In this document: one piece after another, positions 16,149 through 25,696 of the stretch
How positions within the stretch are numbered: the stretch's first letter is position 1
Layout: the number at the start of each line of letters is the position of its first letter
Source: Massilia kyonggiensis
GTDB taxonomy: Bacteria; Pseudomonadota; Gammaproteobacteria; Burkholderiales; Burkholderiaceae_D
Assembly: GCF_024756235.1 (NCBI RefSeq)
Contig: NZ_JANUGY010000001.1
Location: forward strand, 186,001-250,000
Reading direction: 5' to 3'
Length of the DNA: 64,000 nucleotides
Notes under the pieces: model-generated
Seen by the model: the letters and a program-made list of their open reading frames with translations, nothing else
The model's database searches: none
Told to the model about the DNA's origin: nothing
Position numbers and translations under genes: made by a program

Positions 16149-16715
16149 ATGGAAGGCATCGAGATCACCGGCGACTCCAGGCTCGATCGCAAGGTCGCGC
16201 TGACCGTGGCGCTGCTGGCGTCGTTCATGGGCGTCTGCAAGGTCAAGGACGACAACATCGTACAGGCGATGCAGCAGGCGCAGGCCGACAAGATCGACCA
16301 CTGGGCCTTCTACCAGGCCCGCAACCTGCGCCAGGAACAGGCGCATACGACGCTCCTGCAACTGCGCCTCGCGGCGGCCAGCCGCCCGGCGGGCGAGCAG
16401 GCGGGCTACACCGCCGCGATCGCGGAACTGGACAAGCTGGAACACGACCAGGCGCAGAAGAAGAACGACGTGCTGGCACAGGCGAAACAGGACCAGGTGA
16501 CGTACGACGCGCTGAACTACCGCGACGACCAGTTCGACCTGTCCGACGCGGCGCTGGCGCTGGCCCTGTCGCTGCTGGCCGTCACGACGTTGACGCGCCA
16601 GCGCTGGCTGTATCTCGCGGCGCTGGTGCCGACGGCGGTCGGCGTGTTCTATGGCGTGGCCGGGTTGGCGGGGTTGCCGTTTCACCCGGCGTGGTTGACG
16701 GGGTTGTTGTCCTGA
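16149..16715 (+). CDS. DUF4337-like membrane protein
   Basis: A 188-residue protein with a hydrophobic segment near the N-terminus (about 15-32), a Gln/Ala/Lys-rich coiled-coil middle (45-130) and two membrane helices at the C-terminus (about 137-182). This matches the layout of DUF4337 proteins, whose function is not established. It starts 3 bp after the ABC ATPase stop, so it is very likely a subunit or accessory of that system. Its stop codon abuts the convergent rph stop (TGATCA). Confidence 0.75.
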   Translation: MEGIEITGDSRLDRKVALTVALLASFMGVCKVKDDNIVQAMQQAQADKIDHWAFYQARNLRQEQAHTTLLQLRLAAASRPAGEQAGYTAAIAELDKLEHDQAQKKNDVLAQAKQDQVTYDALNYRDDQFDLSDAALALALSLLAVTTLTRQRWLYLAALVPTAVGVFYGVAGLAGLPFHPAWLTGLLS

Positions 16716-17450
16716 TCAAGCCGTCAGGCCGAGCGCCCGCTTCTGCAGCGTGACCAGTTCACGGATCCCCTGCTCCGCCAGATCAAGAAGGCGATTCATC
16801 CCCGCCCGGTCGAATGCCTCGCCCTCGGCCGTGCCCTGCACTTCGACGAAGTGGCCGGCCTCCGTCATCACGACGTTCATGTCCGTGTCGCAGCCGGAGT
16901 CTTCGATGTAGTCCAGGTCCAGCACGGGCACGCCGCCCACCACGCCCACCGAGATCGCGGCGATGAAGTGCTTGACCGGCACGGCCGGGACCAGGCCTGC
17001 CGCCACGAGTTTCGAGAACGCGTCATAGGCCGCGACCATCGCGCCCGTGATCGACGCGGTGCGCGTCCCGCCGTCGGCCTGGATCACGTCGCAGTCCAGG
17101 TGCAAGGTGCGTTCGCCGAACGCTTCCAGGTCGAACGCGGCCCGCAGGGAGCGGCCGATCAGGCGCTGGATTTCCTGCGTGCGGCCGGACTGCTTGCCGC
17201 GCGCCGCCTCGCGGTCCATGCGCGAGTGCGTGGAGCGCGGCAGCATGCCGTATTCCGCCGTCAGCCAGCCCTGCCCTTTGCCCTTCAGGAAGCCCGGCAC
17301 TTTTTCCTCGATGCTGGCGGTGCAGATCACCTTCGTGTCGCCGCATTCGATCAGCACGGAACCTTCGGCGTGCTTCGTGTACTGGCGGGTGATGCGGATG
17401 GCGCGCAGCTGGTCGACGGCACGGCCGCTGGGGCGGAGGGTTTGGGTCAT
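16716..17450 (-). CDS. rph: ribonuclease PH
   Basis: A 244-residue phosphorolytic 3'-5' exoribonuclease that trims tRNA precursors and also degrades structured RNA. The N-terminal [11 protein letters not shown] block, the [19 protein letters not shown] segment with phosphate-binding residues, and the [17 protein letters not shown] catalytic block are intact. Length is normal, and the C-terminus is not frameshifted as in some E. coli K-12 strains. An AAAGGA ribosome site precedes the ATG. It follows the PP2C and kinase genes on the same strand. Confidence 0.96.
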   Translation of the reverse strand: MTQTLRPSGRAVDQLRAIRITRQYTKHAEGSVLIECGDTKVICTASIEEKVPGFLKGKGQGWLTAEYGMLPRSTHSRMDREAARGKQSGRTQEIQRLIGRSLRAAFDLEAFGERTLHLDCDVIQADGGTRTASITGAMVAAYDAFSKLVAAGLVPAVPVKHFIAAISVGVVGGVPVLDLDYIEDSGCDTDMNVVMTEAGHFVEVQGTAEGEAFDRAGMNRLLDLAEQGIRELVTLQKRALGLTA

Positions 17451-17475
17451 GGATGTCCTTTGCGTGAGTGGTTGG

Positions 17476-18405
17476 TTATTTCAGGATCTGCGACGACTTC
17501 TCGATCGCGTCCCGGATCTCGGCGATGGCCTTCTCGATGTCGTCCTCGTCGAACGGGTCGTCCGGTGCGGGCGCGGCGGCGGGGGTATCGAGGCGGCTCG
17601 TCACCTCGCCCTCGGGCACCATCTGCGTCGAGACGACGCTCGGGTCGCCCGCGGCGGCCGGCGTGCCCGCGCCCTGCCACTGGATCGCCAGCGCGGTCGT
17701 GTTGTCGCCGCGGGCGCCGGCGAGGCTTGTCGCCATCGCGATCATCTCCGGCACGGCCTGCGTGATCGGCTGCGCGGCCAGGCGGTGCGCGATCTCGGTG
17801 TCGGGCAGCACGGACCACAGGCCGTCGGAGCACAGCAGCAGGATATCGCCCGGCTCCAGGCTGGCGGCGCGCGACAGTTCGACCTTCGGCGGCGTCGACG
17901 CGCCGAGGCAGTTGTACAGCTTGTTGCGGTCCGGGTGCGTGGCGCGCTCGCTCGCATCGGCCTGCGCTTTCGAGATCAGGTACTCGATGTGCGAATGGTC
18001 GCGCGTGCGCCCGAGGACCTGGCCGCGGCGCAGCCAGTACAGGCGCGAATCGCCGCAATGGGCCCAGACGGCGCTGTTGTGCTGCACGAGGCAGGCGACG
18101 ATCGTCGTGCGCGGGCTGTCCGGCATCGCCTTGTCGCGCGTATAGCGCATGATGTCGTCGTGGGCCTGCTGCAGGGCCTCCTGCAGGAAGCGCTCGGGCT
18201 TGCGCACGTACGGCGCCGCCTGCGTCTTGAAGCGCGTGGCGATGCTTTGCAGGGCGATCGTGGCCGCGACCTCGCCGCGCAGATGGCCGCCCATGCCGTC
18301 CGCCAGCACGAGCAGCAGCGCGTCGCGCGTGTACAGGTAGCCCATGCGGTCCTGGTTGAGTTTGCGGCCGCCGATGTGGCTCTGCTGGTAGACGGAGAAT
18401 TGCAT
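17476..18405 (-). CDS. PP2C-family Ser/Thr protein phosphatase
   Basis: A 309-residue metal-dependent phosphatase. Conserved PP2C motifs are NQDRMGY near the N-terminus, [23 protein letters not shown] and GDNTTALAI, supplying the aspartates that hold two metal ions. Residues about 255-309 add an acidic, Pro/Ala-rich tail that may anchor a partner. It lies 9 bp downstream of the kinase gene with a GAGGAT ribosome site, so it is the natural eraser of that kinase's phosphorylation. Confidence 0.93.
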   Translation of the reverse strand: MQFSVYQQSHIGGRKLNQDRMGYLYTRDALLLVLADGMGGHLRGEVAATIALQSIATRFKTQAAPYVRKPERFLQEALQQAHDDIMRYTRDKAMPDSPRTTIVACLVQHNSAVWAHCGDSRLYWLRRGQVLGRTRDHSHIEYLISKAQADASERATHPDRNKLYNCLGASTPPKVELSRAASLEPGDILLLCSDGLWSVLPDTEIAHRLAAQPITQAVPEMIAMATSLAGARGDNTTALAIQWQGAGTPAAAGDPSVVSTQMVPEGEVTSRLDTPAAAPAPDDPFDEDDIEKAIAEIRDAIEKSSQILK

Positions 18406-18414
18406 GGCTTATCC

Positions 18415-19401
18415 TCAGGCGCGTCCGCGGCCGAAGCCGATGCGTTCGACGAGGCCGCGCCAGCCGGAGGCCGGCACCGCGTCCCCGGTCTCGGGCGGCA
18501 GCGCCGCCGGCGTCGCGGGGAGGCCCGCCTGCAGCACCTTCTGCACGGCGAACACGCTCTGCGGCCGCGCCAGCGGATCCAGGGCGAGGCATGCCTTCAC
18601 CATCGCCACGAGGCCCGGCGTGTACGCGCCTTCCAGCTTCGCGAACTGTCCGTCCATCGTGTCGGCAGTGCGGCGCTGGTCGGCCGGCTGCGGCGGCGCG
18701 CCCGCCATGCACGCGAACATGGCGGCGCCGATGCTGTAGATGTCCGTCCACGGGCCCAGCGCGCTGCCCTTCGCGTACAGCTCGGGCGCCGCGAAGCCGG
18801 GGGTGTACATGGGTGCCAGCGTGGGCGCGTCGGTGTGGATGGTCTGGCGCGCGGCGCCGAAGTCGAGCAGCATGGGCGAACCGTCCCTGCGCAGATAGAT
18901 GTTGGCCGGCTTGAGGTCCAGGTGCAGCAGCTTGTTCGCATGGACGTCGCGCAGGCCGGCGCAGACGCCGTTGAAGACCTGACGGATGAACGGTTCGCCG
19001 GCGCGGCTGCCTTTCGCGACCAGGCGCGCGGCGACTTCCTGCAGCGAGTGGCCGGATTCGTAGGCCATCACCATATAAACCGTGTCGTTGGCACGGAAAA
19101 AATTTAACACCCGCACGACGTTCGGATGGACGATGCGCGCCAGCGCCCGCCCCTCTTCGAAAAAGCATTTCAGGCCGATGCGGAAAACGGGCAGATTGGC
19201 CTTCGCGATCACGGGCGCCAGCTCCCCCGGGGCCCGCAGCGCCAGGGCGCTGGGCAGGTATTCCTTGATCGCCACGGCATTGCCGTCGGCATCATATGCA
19301 AGATAAACAATACTGAACCCGCCGGACGCAATTTTCTTTACAATGCGATATCCGCCAATTTCCAGCCCATCGGGCAGGGGAGCATTATTCTGGGCAGCCA
19401 T
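18415..19401 (-). CDS. Hanks-type Ser/Thr protein kinase (non-RD)
   Basis: A 328-residue soluble kinase. The glycine loop is ASGGFSIVYLA and the ATP lysine lies in AIKEYLP. The catalytic loop HLDLKPANIYL has Asp and Asn but Leu where RD kinases have Arg, and the metal loop is DFGAAR. There is no membrane segment and no PASTA or other sensor domain. Together with the PP2C gene it forms a reversible phosphorylation pair beside RNA and ppGpp genes. Substrates are unknown. Confidence 0.93.
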   Translation of the reverse strand: MAAQNNAPLPDGLEIGGYRIVKKIASGGFSIVYLAYDADGNAVAIKEYLPSALALRAPGELAPVIAKANLPVFRIGLKCFFEEGRALARIVHPNVVRVLNFFRANDTVYMVMAYESGHSLQEVAARLVAKGSRAGEPFIRQVFNGVCAGLRDVHANKLLHLDLKPANIYLRRDGSPMLLDFGAARQTIHTDAPTLAPMYTPGFAAPELYAKGSALGPWTDIYSIGAAMFACMAGAPPQPADQRRTADTMDGQFAKLEGAYTPGLVAMVKACLALDPLARPQSVFAVQKVLQAGLPATPAALPPETGDAVPASGWRGLVERIGFGRGRA

Positions 19402-19416
19402 TTGGGAAAGTATTCC

Positions 19417-19445
19417 TTGCTAAACACGGCGATTGTGTGGATAAA
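19417..19445 (+). promoter_or_regulatory. candidate sigma-70 promoter for yicC-gmk-rpoZ-spoT
   Basis: TTGCTA (19417-19422) and GATAAA (19440-19445) are separated by 17 bp in the AT-richer divergent gap between the kinase and yicC genes. The match is moderate. Confidence 0.35.
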
Positions 19446-19550
19446 TCACCGCTTTGTAAAGAATAAGGGAATCTCGCAAAACCACAGCGCGCGGCGCCAC
19501 CCGCACCGCGCTGCGGCCGGCGAAGCAGATTCCGGAAATCGGGGACTCCA

Positions 19551-20453
19551 TTGAGCATTTCTAGCATGACAGGTTATGCGGTCGCCACAAGCGAAGGCGC
19601 TGCCGGCACCCTGACAATCGAGATCAAGAGCGTCAATTCGCGCTTCCTCGACCTCCAGTTCCGCATCAACGACGAGCTGCGCGCACTCGAACCGGACCTG
19701 CGCTCCGCCATCATGGCCGCCATCACGCGCGGCAAGGTCGAGGTGCGGCTGTCGTTCGGCCGCAAGGCCACGACCGGCTCCCAGGCCCTGAACCACACGC
19801 TGCTGGCCGACCTCGCCCGGCTGCAGGCCGAGGTCACGCGCCACTTCGTGTCGGCGCCGCTGATGACGGTGGCGGAACTGCTGCGCTGGCCCGGCGTGAT
19901 CGAGGAAGCGCAGATCGGTCAGGAGTCGCTGCAGGCCGACGTCGCCGCTCTCGCCGCGAAAACGATTGCCGCCTTCGTCGACAGCCGCAAGCGCGAAGGT
20001 GCTGCGCTGGAAGCGATGCTGGTCTCGCGCATCGAGGCCATGGAAGCCATCGTCAAGCGCATTACCCCGCTGATCCCGCAGGTGATCGCCCAGTTCCAGC
20101 AAAAGGCCATCGAGCGCATGCAGGACGCGCTGGGCCTGGCCGGCCACGGCAACCCGCAAGTGCTCACGCGCCAGGAAGTCTTCGAACGGATCCGCCAGGA
20201 AGTCACCCTGTACGGCATCCGCATCGACGTCTCGGAAGAATTGTCGCGCCTGACCGCGCACCTGAACGAGACCCGCCACATCCTCAAGAAGGGCGGCCAG
20301 GTCGGCAAGCGCCTCGACTTCATGATGCAGGAACTGAACCGCGAAGCGAATACGCTGGGCGCCAAGGCTTCCGTCAAGGAGCTGGCCGATGCGTCGATGG
20401 AGCTCAAGCTGCTCATCGAGCAGATGCGGGAACAGGTTCAGAATCTGGAATAA
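19551..20453 (+). CDS. yicC: YicC-family endoribonuclease-like protein
   Basis: A 300-residue YicC protein; the family has been linked to RNA turnover and stationary-phase fitness. The N-terminal SSMTGYA motif, the EIKSVNSRFLDLQFR block and the C-terminal KGGQVGKRLDFMMQELNREA motif are all present. I chose the TTG start at 19551 because it leaves the same short lead before SMTGYA as in E. coli (MIRSMTAYA) and follows a GGGGA ribosome site; the ATG at 19566 is the alternative. It heads the yicC-gmk-rpoZ-spoT run. Confidence 0.93.
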   Translation: MSISSMTGYAVATSEGAAGTLTIEIKSVNSRFLDLQFRINDELRALEPDLRSAIMAAITRGKVEVRLSFGRKATTGSQALNHTLLADLARLQAEVTRHFVSAPLMTVAELLRWPGVIEEAQIGQESLQADVAALAAKTIAAFVDSRKREGAALEAMLVSRIEAMEAIVKRITPLIPQVIAQFQQKAIERMQDALGLAGHGNPQVLTRQEVFERIRQEVTLYGIRIDVSEELSRLTAHLNETRHILKKGGQVGKRLDFMMQELNREANTLGAKASVKELADASMELKLLIEQMREQVQNLE

Positions 20454-20550
20454 TCACGACCTGCAGGTCGTGTCGGACGCCTGGATGGGGGAACCCGTCC
20501 CGGCGTTCTATGCATTACCATCGAATTAACACGTAACAAAGGAACCCACC

Positions 20551-21195
20551 ATGCTCACCAACGCTTTCTCCGGCAGCCTGTTCGTCGTCGCCGCCCCGTC
20601 CGGCGCCGGCAAGTCGACCCTGGTCAATGCGCTGCTGGCGCAGGAACCGGGCATCAAGCTGTCGATCTCGACCACGACGCGCCCGCCGCGTCCGGGCGAA
20701 CAGGACGGCCGCGAATACCACTTCACCACCGCCGAGGATTTCGTCGCCCGCGCCGACCGCGGCGAGTTCCTGGAATGGGCCGAGGTGCATGGCAATTACT
20801 ACGGCACGAGCCGCCTGACCGTGGAACAGGAAATGAAGACGGGCACGGACATCCTGCTGGAAATCGACTGGCAGGGCGCGCGCCAGGTGAAGAAGCAGTT
20901 CCCGGACGCGGCCGGCATCTTCATCCTGCCGCCGTCGATCGCGGCGCTGGAAGAGCGCCTGCACAAGCGCGGCACGGACGAGCCGCACATCATCACGCGG
21001 CGCCTGCTGGCCGCCGGGGGTGAGATCGCTCACGCTCCCGAGTTCGAGTATGCTATCATCAACGAAGAGTTCAACGTCGCCCTGTCCGAGCTGCAGGCGA
21101 TTGTCAAAGCGACACGTTCGCGCTTCGCCCAACAGGCAGCCCGCAACGCCTCGCTGTTTGCCCAACTGGGAATCCACGTTCAACAGCAGTCCTGA
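20551..21195 (+). CDS. gmk: guanylate kinase
   Basis: A 214-residue enzyme converting GMP and ATP to GDP and ADP. The P-loop is APSGAGKST near the N-terminus, the GMP-binding segment follows at [19 protein letters not shown], and the [10 protein letters not shown] and lid regions are intact. An AAAGGA ribosome site lies before the ATG. Its neighbours rpoZ and spoT follow as in E. coli, linking GTP supply and ppGpp control. Confidence 0.96.
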   Translation: MLTNAFSGSLFVVAAPSGAGKSTLVNALLAQEPGIKLSISTTTRPPRPGEQDGREYHFTTAEDFVARADRGEFLEWAEVHGNYYGTSRLTVEQEMKTGTDILLEIDWQGARQVKKQFPDAAGIFILPPSIAALEERLHKRGTDEPHIITRRLLAAGGEIAHAPEFEYAIINEEFNVALSELQAIVKATRSRFAQQAARNASLFAQLGIHVQQQS

Positions 21196-21242
21196 CCGTC
21201 CCGCTACGGCTCGTAACTATTTTGTCTCCCGGAGTATTGAAA

Positions 21243-21446
21243 ATGGCCCGCATCACCATCGAAGATTGCCTGAAAAACGTCCCGAACCGTTTCCAGCTGA
21301 CCCTGGCCGCGACCTACCGCGCCCGCCAGCTGCTGCAAGGCCACACCCCGAAAGTCGAAGCCAAGGACAAGCCGACCGTCGTCGCGCTGCGTGAAATCGC
21401 CGCCGGCAAAGTTGGCCTGGAAATGCTGAAAAAAGTCCCGATGTAA
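21243..21446 (+). CDS. rpoZ: RNA polymerase omega subunit
   Basis: A 67-residue protein starting [17 protein letters not shown], the invariant omega N-terminus. Omega helps assemble RNA polymerase and forms part of a ppGpp-binding site. E. coli omega is 91 residues; this shorter form is usual in betaproteobacteria. A CCGGAG ribosome site lies before the ATG. It sits between gmk and spoT. Confidence 0.96.
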   Translation: MARITIEDCLKNVPNRFQLTLAATYRARQLLQGHTPKVEAKDKPTVVALREIAAGKVGLEMLKKVPM

Positions 21447-21473
21447 GTCGGGCGGTGCCTGCGTATTCGACCT

Positions 21474-21514
21474 TGGGGTCAGAGCCCGAATTTCTCGCTT
21501 GGGCTCTGACCCCA
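21474..21514. repeat. perfect 14-bp inverted repeat of the GGGGTCAGAGC family
   Basis: TGGGGTCAGAGCCC (21474-21487) is followed by 13 nt and then its exact complement GGGCTCTGACCCCA (21501-21514). It lies 27 bp after rpoZ and 59 bp before spoT. It is a simple two-unit form of the larger compound elements found in the flagellar cluster, and as RNA would make a stable hairpin. Confidence 0.85.
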
Positions 21515-21573
21515 CTGATCAAGCCCGTGATTCTGTTATGCTGTTTCCATACTGCGGCTGATTGTCATTACGT

Positions 21574-23820
21574 ATGAGCTTATCCTCACCGGACTCCCTC
21601 CACTCGGGCACCAACAACAAGGCGAGCCGGCCCGGCCGGCCCGCCAACAAACCGCAGGAAGCCGAACCGGCGCCCGCTCCCGGCGTCGCGTCGATCACGC
21701 ACCTGGCCGGCAAGCTGGCCGAATACCTCACCCCCGTCGAACTCAAGCGCGTCAAGGAAGCCTATCGCTTCTCGGACGAGATGCACCTCGGCCAGGTCCG
21801 CAAGTCGGGCGAGCCGTATATCTCGCACCCGATCGCCGTCGCCGAGATCTGCGCCGACTGGAAGCTGGACGCCCAGGCGATCATGGCCGCGCTGCTGCAC
21901 GACGTGATCGAGGACCAGGACGTCAAGAAAGAGGAACTGCTGGAGCGCTTCGGCCCGCAGGTCGCCGACCTCGTCGACGGCCTGTCGAAGCTGGAAAAGA
22001 TCGAGTTCCAGAGCGTCGTCGAAGCGCAGGCGGAAAACTTCCGCAAGATGCTGCTGGCGATGGCGTCGGACGTGCGCGTCATCCTGATCAAGCTCGCCGA
22101 CCGCCTGCACAACATGCGCACGCTGGGCGTGATGGCGCCGGCCAAGAAACGCCGCATCGCGGGCGAGACGATGGAAGTCTACGTCCCGATCGCGCACCGC
22201 CTCGGCCTGAACGACATCTACCGCGAACTGCAGGACCTGTCGTTCTCGCACCTGTACCCGCTGCGCTACCGCACGCTGTCGAAGGCGATCAAGGCGGCGC
22301 GCGGCAACCGCCGCGAAGTGGTCAAGAAGATCCTCGACGCGGTCAAGAACCAGCTGGCCGCGGCCGGCCTGCCGGCCGAAGTCTACGGCCGCGAAAAGAC
22401 CCTGTTCGGCATCTATAAAAAGATGCGCAACAAGCACCTGTCGTTCTCGCAGGTGCTGGACGTGTACGGCTTCCGCGTCGTCGTCGACACGGTCCCGAAC
22501 TGCTACGTGGCGCTCGGTTCCCTGCACGCGCTGTACAAGCCCATGCCCGGCAAGTTCAAGGACTACATCGCGATCCGCAAGATCAACGGCTACCAGTCGC
22601 TGCACACCACCCTGATCGGCCCGTACGGCACCCCGGTCGAATTCCAGATCCGCACGCAGGAAATGCACCGCACCGCGGAATCCGGCGTGGCCGCGCACTG
22701 GCTGTACAAGACGGGCGACCAGAACATGACGGACCTGCAGCAGCGCACCCACGCGTGGCTGCAGTCGCTGCTCGACATCCAGCAGCAGACGGGCGACTCC
22801 GCCGAATTCCTCGAGCACGTGAAGGTCGACCTGTTCCCGGACTCCGTCTACGTGTTCACGCCGAAGTCGAAGATCATCGCCCTGCCCCGCGGCGCGACGC
22901 CGCTGGACTTCGCCTACAGCATCCACACCGGCATCGGCGACCACACGGTGGGCGTCAAGATCAACCACGAACCCGCGTCGCTGCGCACGGAACTGCACAA
23001 CGGCGACATCGTCGAGATCGAGACCGATCCCGATTCGCGCCCCAGCCCGACGTGGCTCTCCTTCGTCCGCACCGGCAAGGCGCGCTCGGCGATCCGCCAC
23101 CACCTGCGGACCATCAACCTGAACGAATCCGTCGAGCTCGGCCAGGAACTGCTGGGCCAGGCACTGGCCCAGCTGGGCATCAGGACCGAACTGACGCCGG
23201 CAACCATCGAGCGCCTGCTGGCCGAGTCGTCGGCCAAGTCGATGGACGAGGTGTATGCCGACATCGGCATCGGCAAGCGCATGCCCGCGCTCGTGGCGCG
23301 CCACATCGTGAGCCTGCTGGGCGGCGACGTCACGTCCGTCCCCGCGCAGCCGAGCCACGGCGCCGAACTGGATCCGGTGACGATCTACGGCAGCGAAGGC
23401 GTGGCCGTGCAGCTGGCCCCGTGCTGCCAGCCGATCCCGGGCGACCACATCATCGGCCAGCTGCGCCGCGACCAGGGTCTCGTCGTGCACACGGCCGACT
23501 GCTCGCAGGCGAACCGCCTGCGCCTGAAGGAGCCGGACCGCTGGATTCCGGTCCAGTGGGGCAGCGAACTGAACCGCCGCTTCGACTGCCGCATCCGCCT
23601 GCTGATCAACAACGAAAAGGGCATCCTGGCCCGCGTCGCCGCCGAGATCGGCGAGTCCGACGCCAACATCACGTATGTCGGCATGGACGAGGACGACGAA
23701 CACATGCTGACCCAGCTGCGCTTCACGATCCAGGTCAAGGATCGCGTGCACCTGGCGCACCTGATCCGCAACCTGCGCCGCGTGGCCGGCGTCAATCGCG
23801 TGGAGCGCGAGCGGGCGTAA
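21574..23820 (+). CDS. spoT: bifunctional (p)ppGpp synthetase/hydrolase (SpoT/Rel)
   Basis: A 748-residue stringent-response enzyme that makes and degrades (p)ppGpp. In order: an HD hydrolase domain with SHPIAVAEI and LLHDVIEDQD (intact, so hydrolase competent), a synthetase domain with VYGFRVVVD, KDYIAIRKINGYQSLHT and EFQIRTQEMH, then TGS (VFTPKSKIIALPRGATPLDFA), a zinc-finger/helical region with CCQPIPGD, and a C-terminal ACT domain. I used ATG 21574; a TTG lies 12 bp upstream. The 3' end overlaps the convergent heme oxygenase gene by 29 bp. Confidence 0.95.
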   Translation: MSLSSPDSLHSGTNNKASRPGRPANKPQEAEPAPAPGVASITHLAGKLAEYLTPVELKRVKEAYRFSDEMHLGQVRKSGEPYISHPIAVAEICADWKLDAQAIMAALLHDVIEDQDVKKEELLERFGPQVADLVDGLSKLEKIEFQSVVEAQAENFRKMLLAMASDVRVILIKLADRLHNMRTLGVMAPAKKRRIAGETMEVYVPIAHRLGLNDIYRELQDLSFSHLYPLRYRTLSKAIKAARGNRREVVKKILDAVKNQLAAAGLPAEVYGREKTLFGIYKKMRNKHLSFSQVLDVYGFRVVVDTVPNCYVALGSLHALYKPMPGKFKDYIAIRKINGYQSLHTTLIGPYGTPVEFQIRTQEMHRTAESGVAAHWLYKTGDQNMTDLQQRTHAWLQSLLDIQQQTGDSAEFLEHVKVDLFPDSVYVFTPKSKIIALPRGATPLDFAYSIHTGIGDHTVGVKINHEPASLRTELHNGDIVEIETDPDSRPSPTWLSFVRTGKARSAIRHHLRTINLNESVELGQELLGQALAQLGIRTELTPATIERLLAESSAKSMDEVYADIGIGKRMPALVARHIVSLLGGDVTSVPAQPSHGAELDPVTIYGSEGVAVQLAPCCQPIPGDHIIGQLRRDQGLVVHTADCSQANRLRLKEPDRWIPVQWGSELNRRFDCRIRLLINNEKGILARVAAEIGESDANITYVGMDEDDEHMLTQLRFTIQVKDRVHLAHLIRNLRRVAGVNRVERERA

Positions 23821-24415
23821 CGGCCAGGGCGGCGCCGGGACGCGCATCGTCCCGCAGTTCCAGTATCCGGTCGAAAGCGGCGCACGCGCCGGCGCACGCG
23901 TCCGCGATCTCGGCCGGCGTGCGCACGCCGGCACGCAGTGCCTGCATGAAGATGCGCCAGCCGGGGCCGGGTCCGGCGTCATCGCCTTTCAGGTAGCGCA
24001 GCCGGTGCGGCGCCAGGCGTTCGCGCAGGCGTTCGTACAGCACGGCACCGCCCAGTTGCGAGCCTTCGACGACGTAGTGCACGCCCCAGCGGTAGGCGGG
24101 GCTGGCCGCTGCCGGCCACGCGTCGCCGCCGGGCGCGACCAGGGGTGCGCATCCCGCATCGGCAAGATCGGCGTCGATCCGGTCCAGGCGCGCAGCCAGG
24201 TCGGGCTGCGGACCATCCGCGAACCCGGCCAGCCAGGCATGCAGGGGCACGAGCCAGGTCCGCAACAGGACCAGGTGGGCGATGTAGTCGTGCAGGGAGG
24301 CGTCGGGGGCGCCGATCGGCAGGCCGGCGTCGAGTGCCGCGTGGCGGCTGGCTGTGGCTGCGCGCAGGGCGGTCAGCGGATCGGCTTCGGACGCAACGTC
24401 GTTGGAGCGGTTCAT
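23792..24415 (-). CDS. biliverdin-producing heme oxygenase family protein
   Basis: A 207-residue all-helical protein matching bacterial heme oxygenases. The proximal histidine candidate lies in TASRHAALDAG, and the distal helix region reads HYVVEGSQLGGAVLYERL, the usual GSxxGG pattern. These enzymes open heme to biliverdin, CO and iron, for iron recovery or for bacteriophytochrome chromophore. No phytochrome gene is adjacent. The ATG at 24415 is preferred over an upstream TTG. It lies 30 bp after greB on the same strand. Confidence 0.85.
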   Translation of the reverse strand: MNRSNDVASEADPLTALRAATASRHAALDAGLPIGAPDASLHDYIAHLVLLRTWLVPLHAWLAGFADGPQPDLAARLDRIDADLADAGCAPLVAPGGDAWPAAASPAYRWGVHYVVEGSQLGGAVLYERLRERLAPHRLRYLKGDDAGPGPGWRIFMQALRAGVRTPAEIADACAGACAAFDRILELRDDARPGAALAVTPARAPRD

Positions 24416-24445
24416 GGGATGCGGGAAGCTCAAACCGCCATCTTA

Positions 24446-25012
<567 letters not shown>

Positions 25013-25083
25013 GCGCCTATTGTAGCGCCTTCGACAACACGCGCGCGCCCTGTCCGGCGCAGGTTTTCCCGTATCATGGCGCC

Positions 25084-25695
25084 ATGACACGAGCCCTTCC
25101 ACGCAGCCGGATGTTCGCGCCGCTGGTGTACCTGGCGGCCCTGGTGCTGCTCGTCGAGGAATGGTGCTGGGATACCGGCATGCGCCTGGCGCGGGCGCTC
25201 GCACGCTGGCCCGTGCTGGCGGCGCTGGAAGCCCGCGTCCGCACCCTGCCGCCGTATGCCGCGCTGTGCGCCTTCGTGCTGCCCGGCCTGCTGCTGTTTC
25301 CGGTCAAGCTGCTGGCCCTGCTCGCCATCGCCCATGGCCACGCCTTGTCCGGCATCGCGACGATCGTGGTGGCGAAGGTGGGCGGCGCGGCCGTCGTGGC
25401 GCGCATCTATGTGCTGACCTTGCCGACCCTGCTGGCGGTCGGCTGGTTCGCGCGCTGCCACGGGTGGTTCATGGGCGCCAAGACCCGTTGCCTCGACTAC
25501 TGGCGCACGAGCCACGCCTGCCACCTGGCCAGCCGGGCGGCGCGCGGCCTGCGGGTCGGCTGCAGGCGCCTGCGGCGCCGGCTGCGCGCAAGACCGGCCG
25601 ACGCGAGCGGCCGCCACGCCAGCCGCACGCGGCGCGTGCTGCGCCGGTTCGTGGTCCAGTGGCGTGCGCGCCGGAGACAACCGACAGACCGATGA
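25084..25695 (+). CDS. hypothetical membrane protein with Arg-rich tail
   Basis: A 203-residue protein I do not recognise. It has hydrophobic segments near residues 10-25, 60-85 and 95-130 and a strongly basic C-terminal tail (about 150-203, more than a third Arg). Membrane insertion with the basic tail in the cytoplasm is likely. It starts 71 bp from the divergent greB start. The sensor kinase gene starts one base after its stop, so it may be co-transcribed with the two-component genes. Confidence 0.65.
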   Translation: MTRALPRSRMFAPLVYLAALVLLVEEWCWDTGMRLARALARWPVLAALEARVRTLPPYAALCAFVLPGLLLFPVKLLALLAIAHGHALSGIATIVVAKVGGAAVVARIYVLTLPTLLAVGWFARCHGWFMGAKTRCLDYWRTSHACHLASRAARGLRVGCRRLRRRLRARPADASGRHASRTRRVLRRFVVQWRARRRQPTDR

Positions 25696-25696
25696 C

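Noticed and set aside
14694..16685. A 663-codon open frame antisense to the ABC ATPase and DUF4337 genes
   Set aside because: The forward frames carry intact ABC motifs; the antisense product is His/Arg/Gln-rich and lacks any domain.
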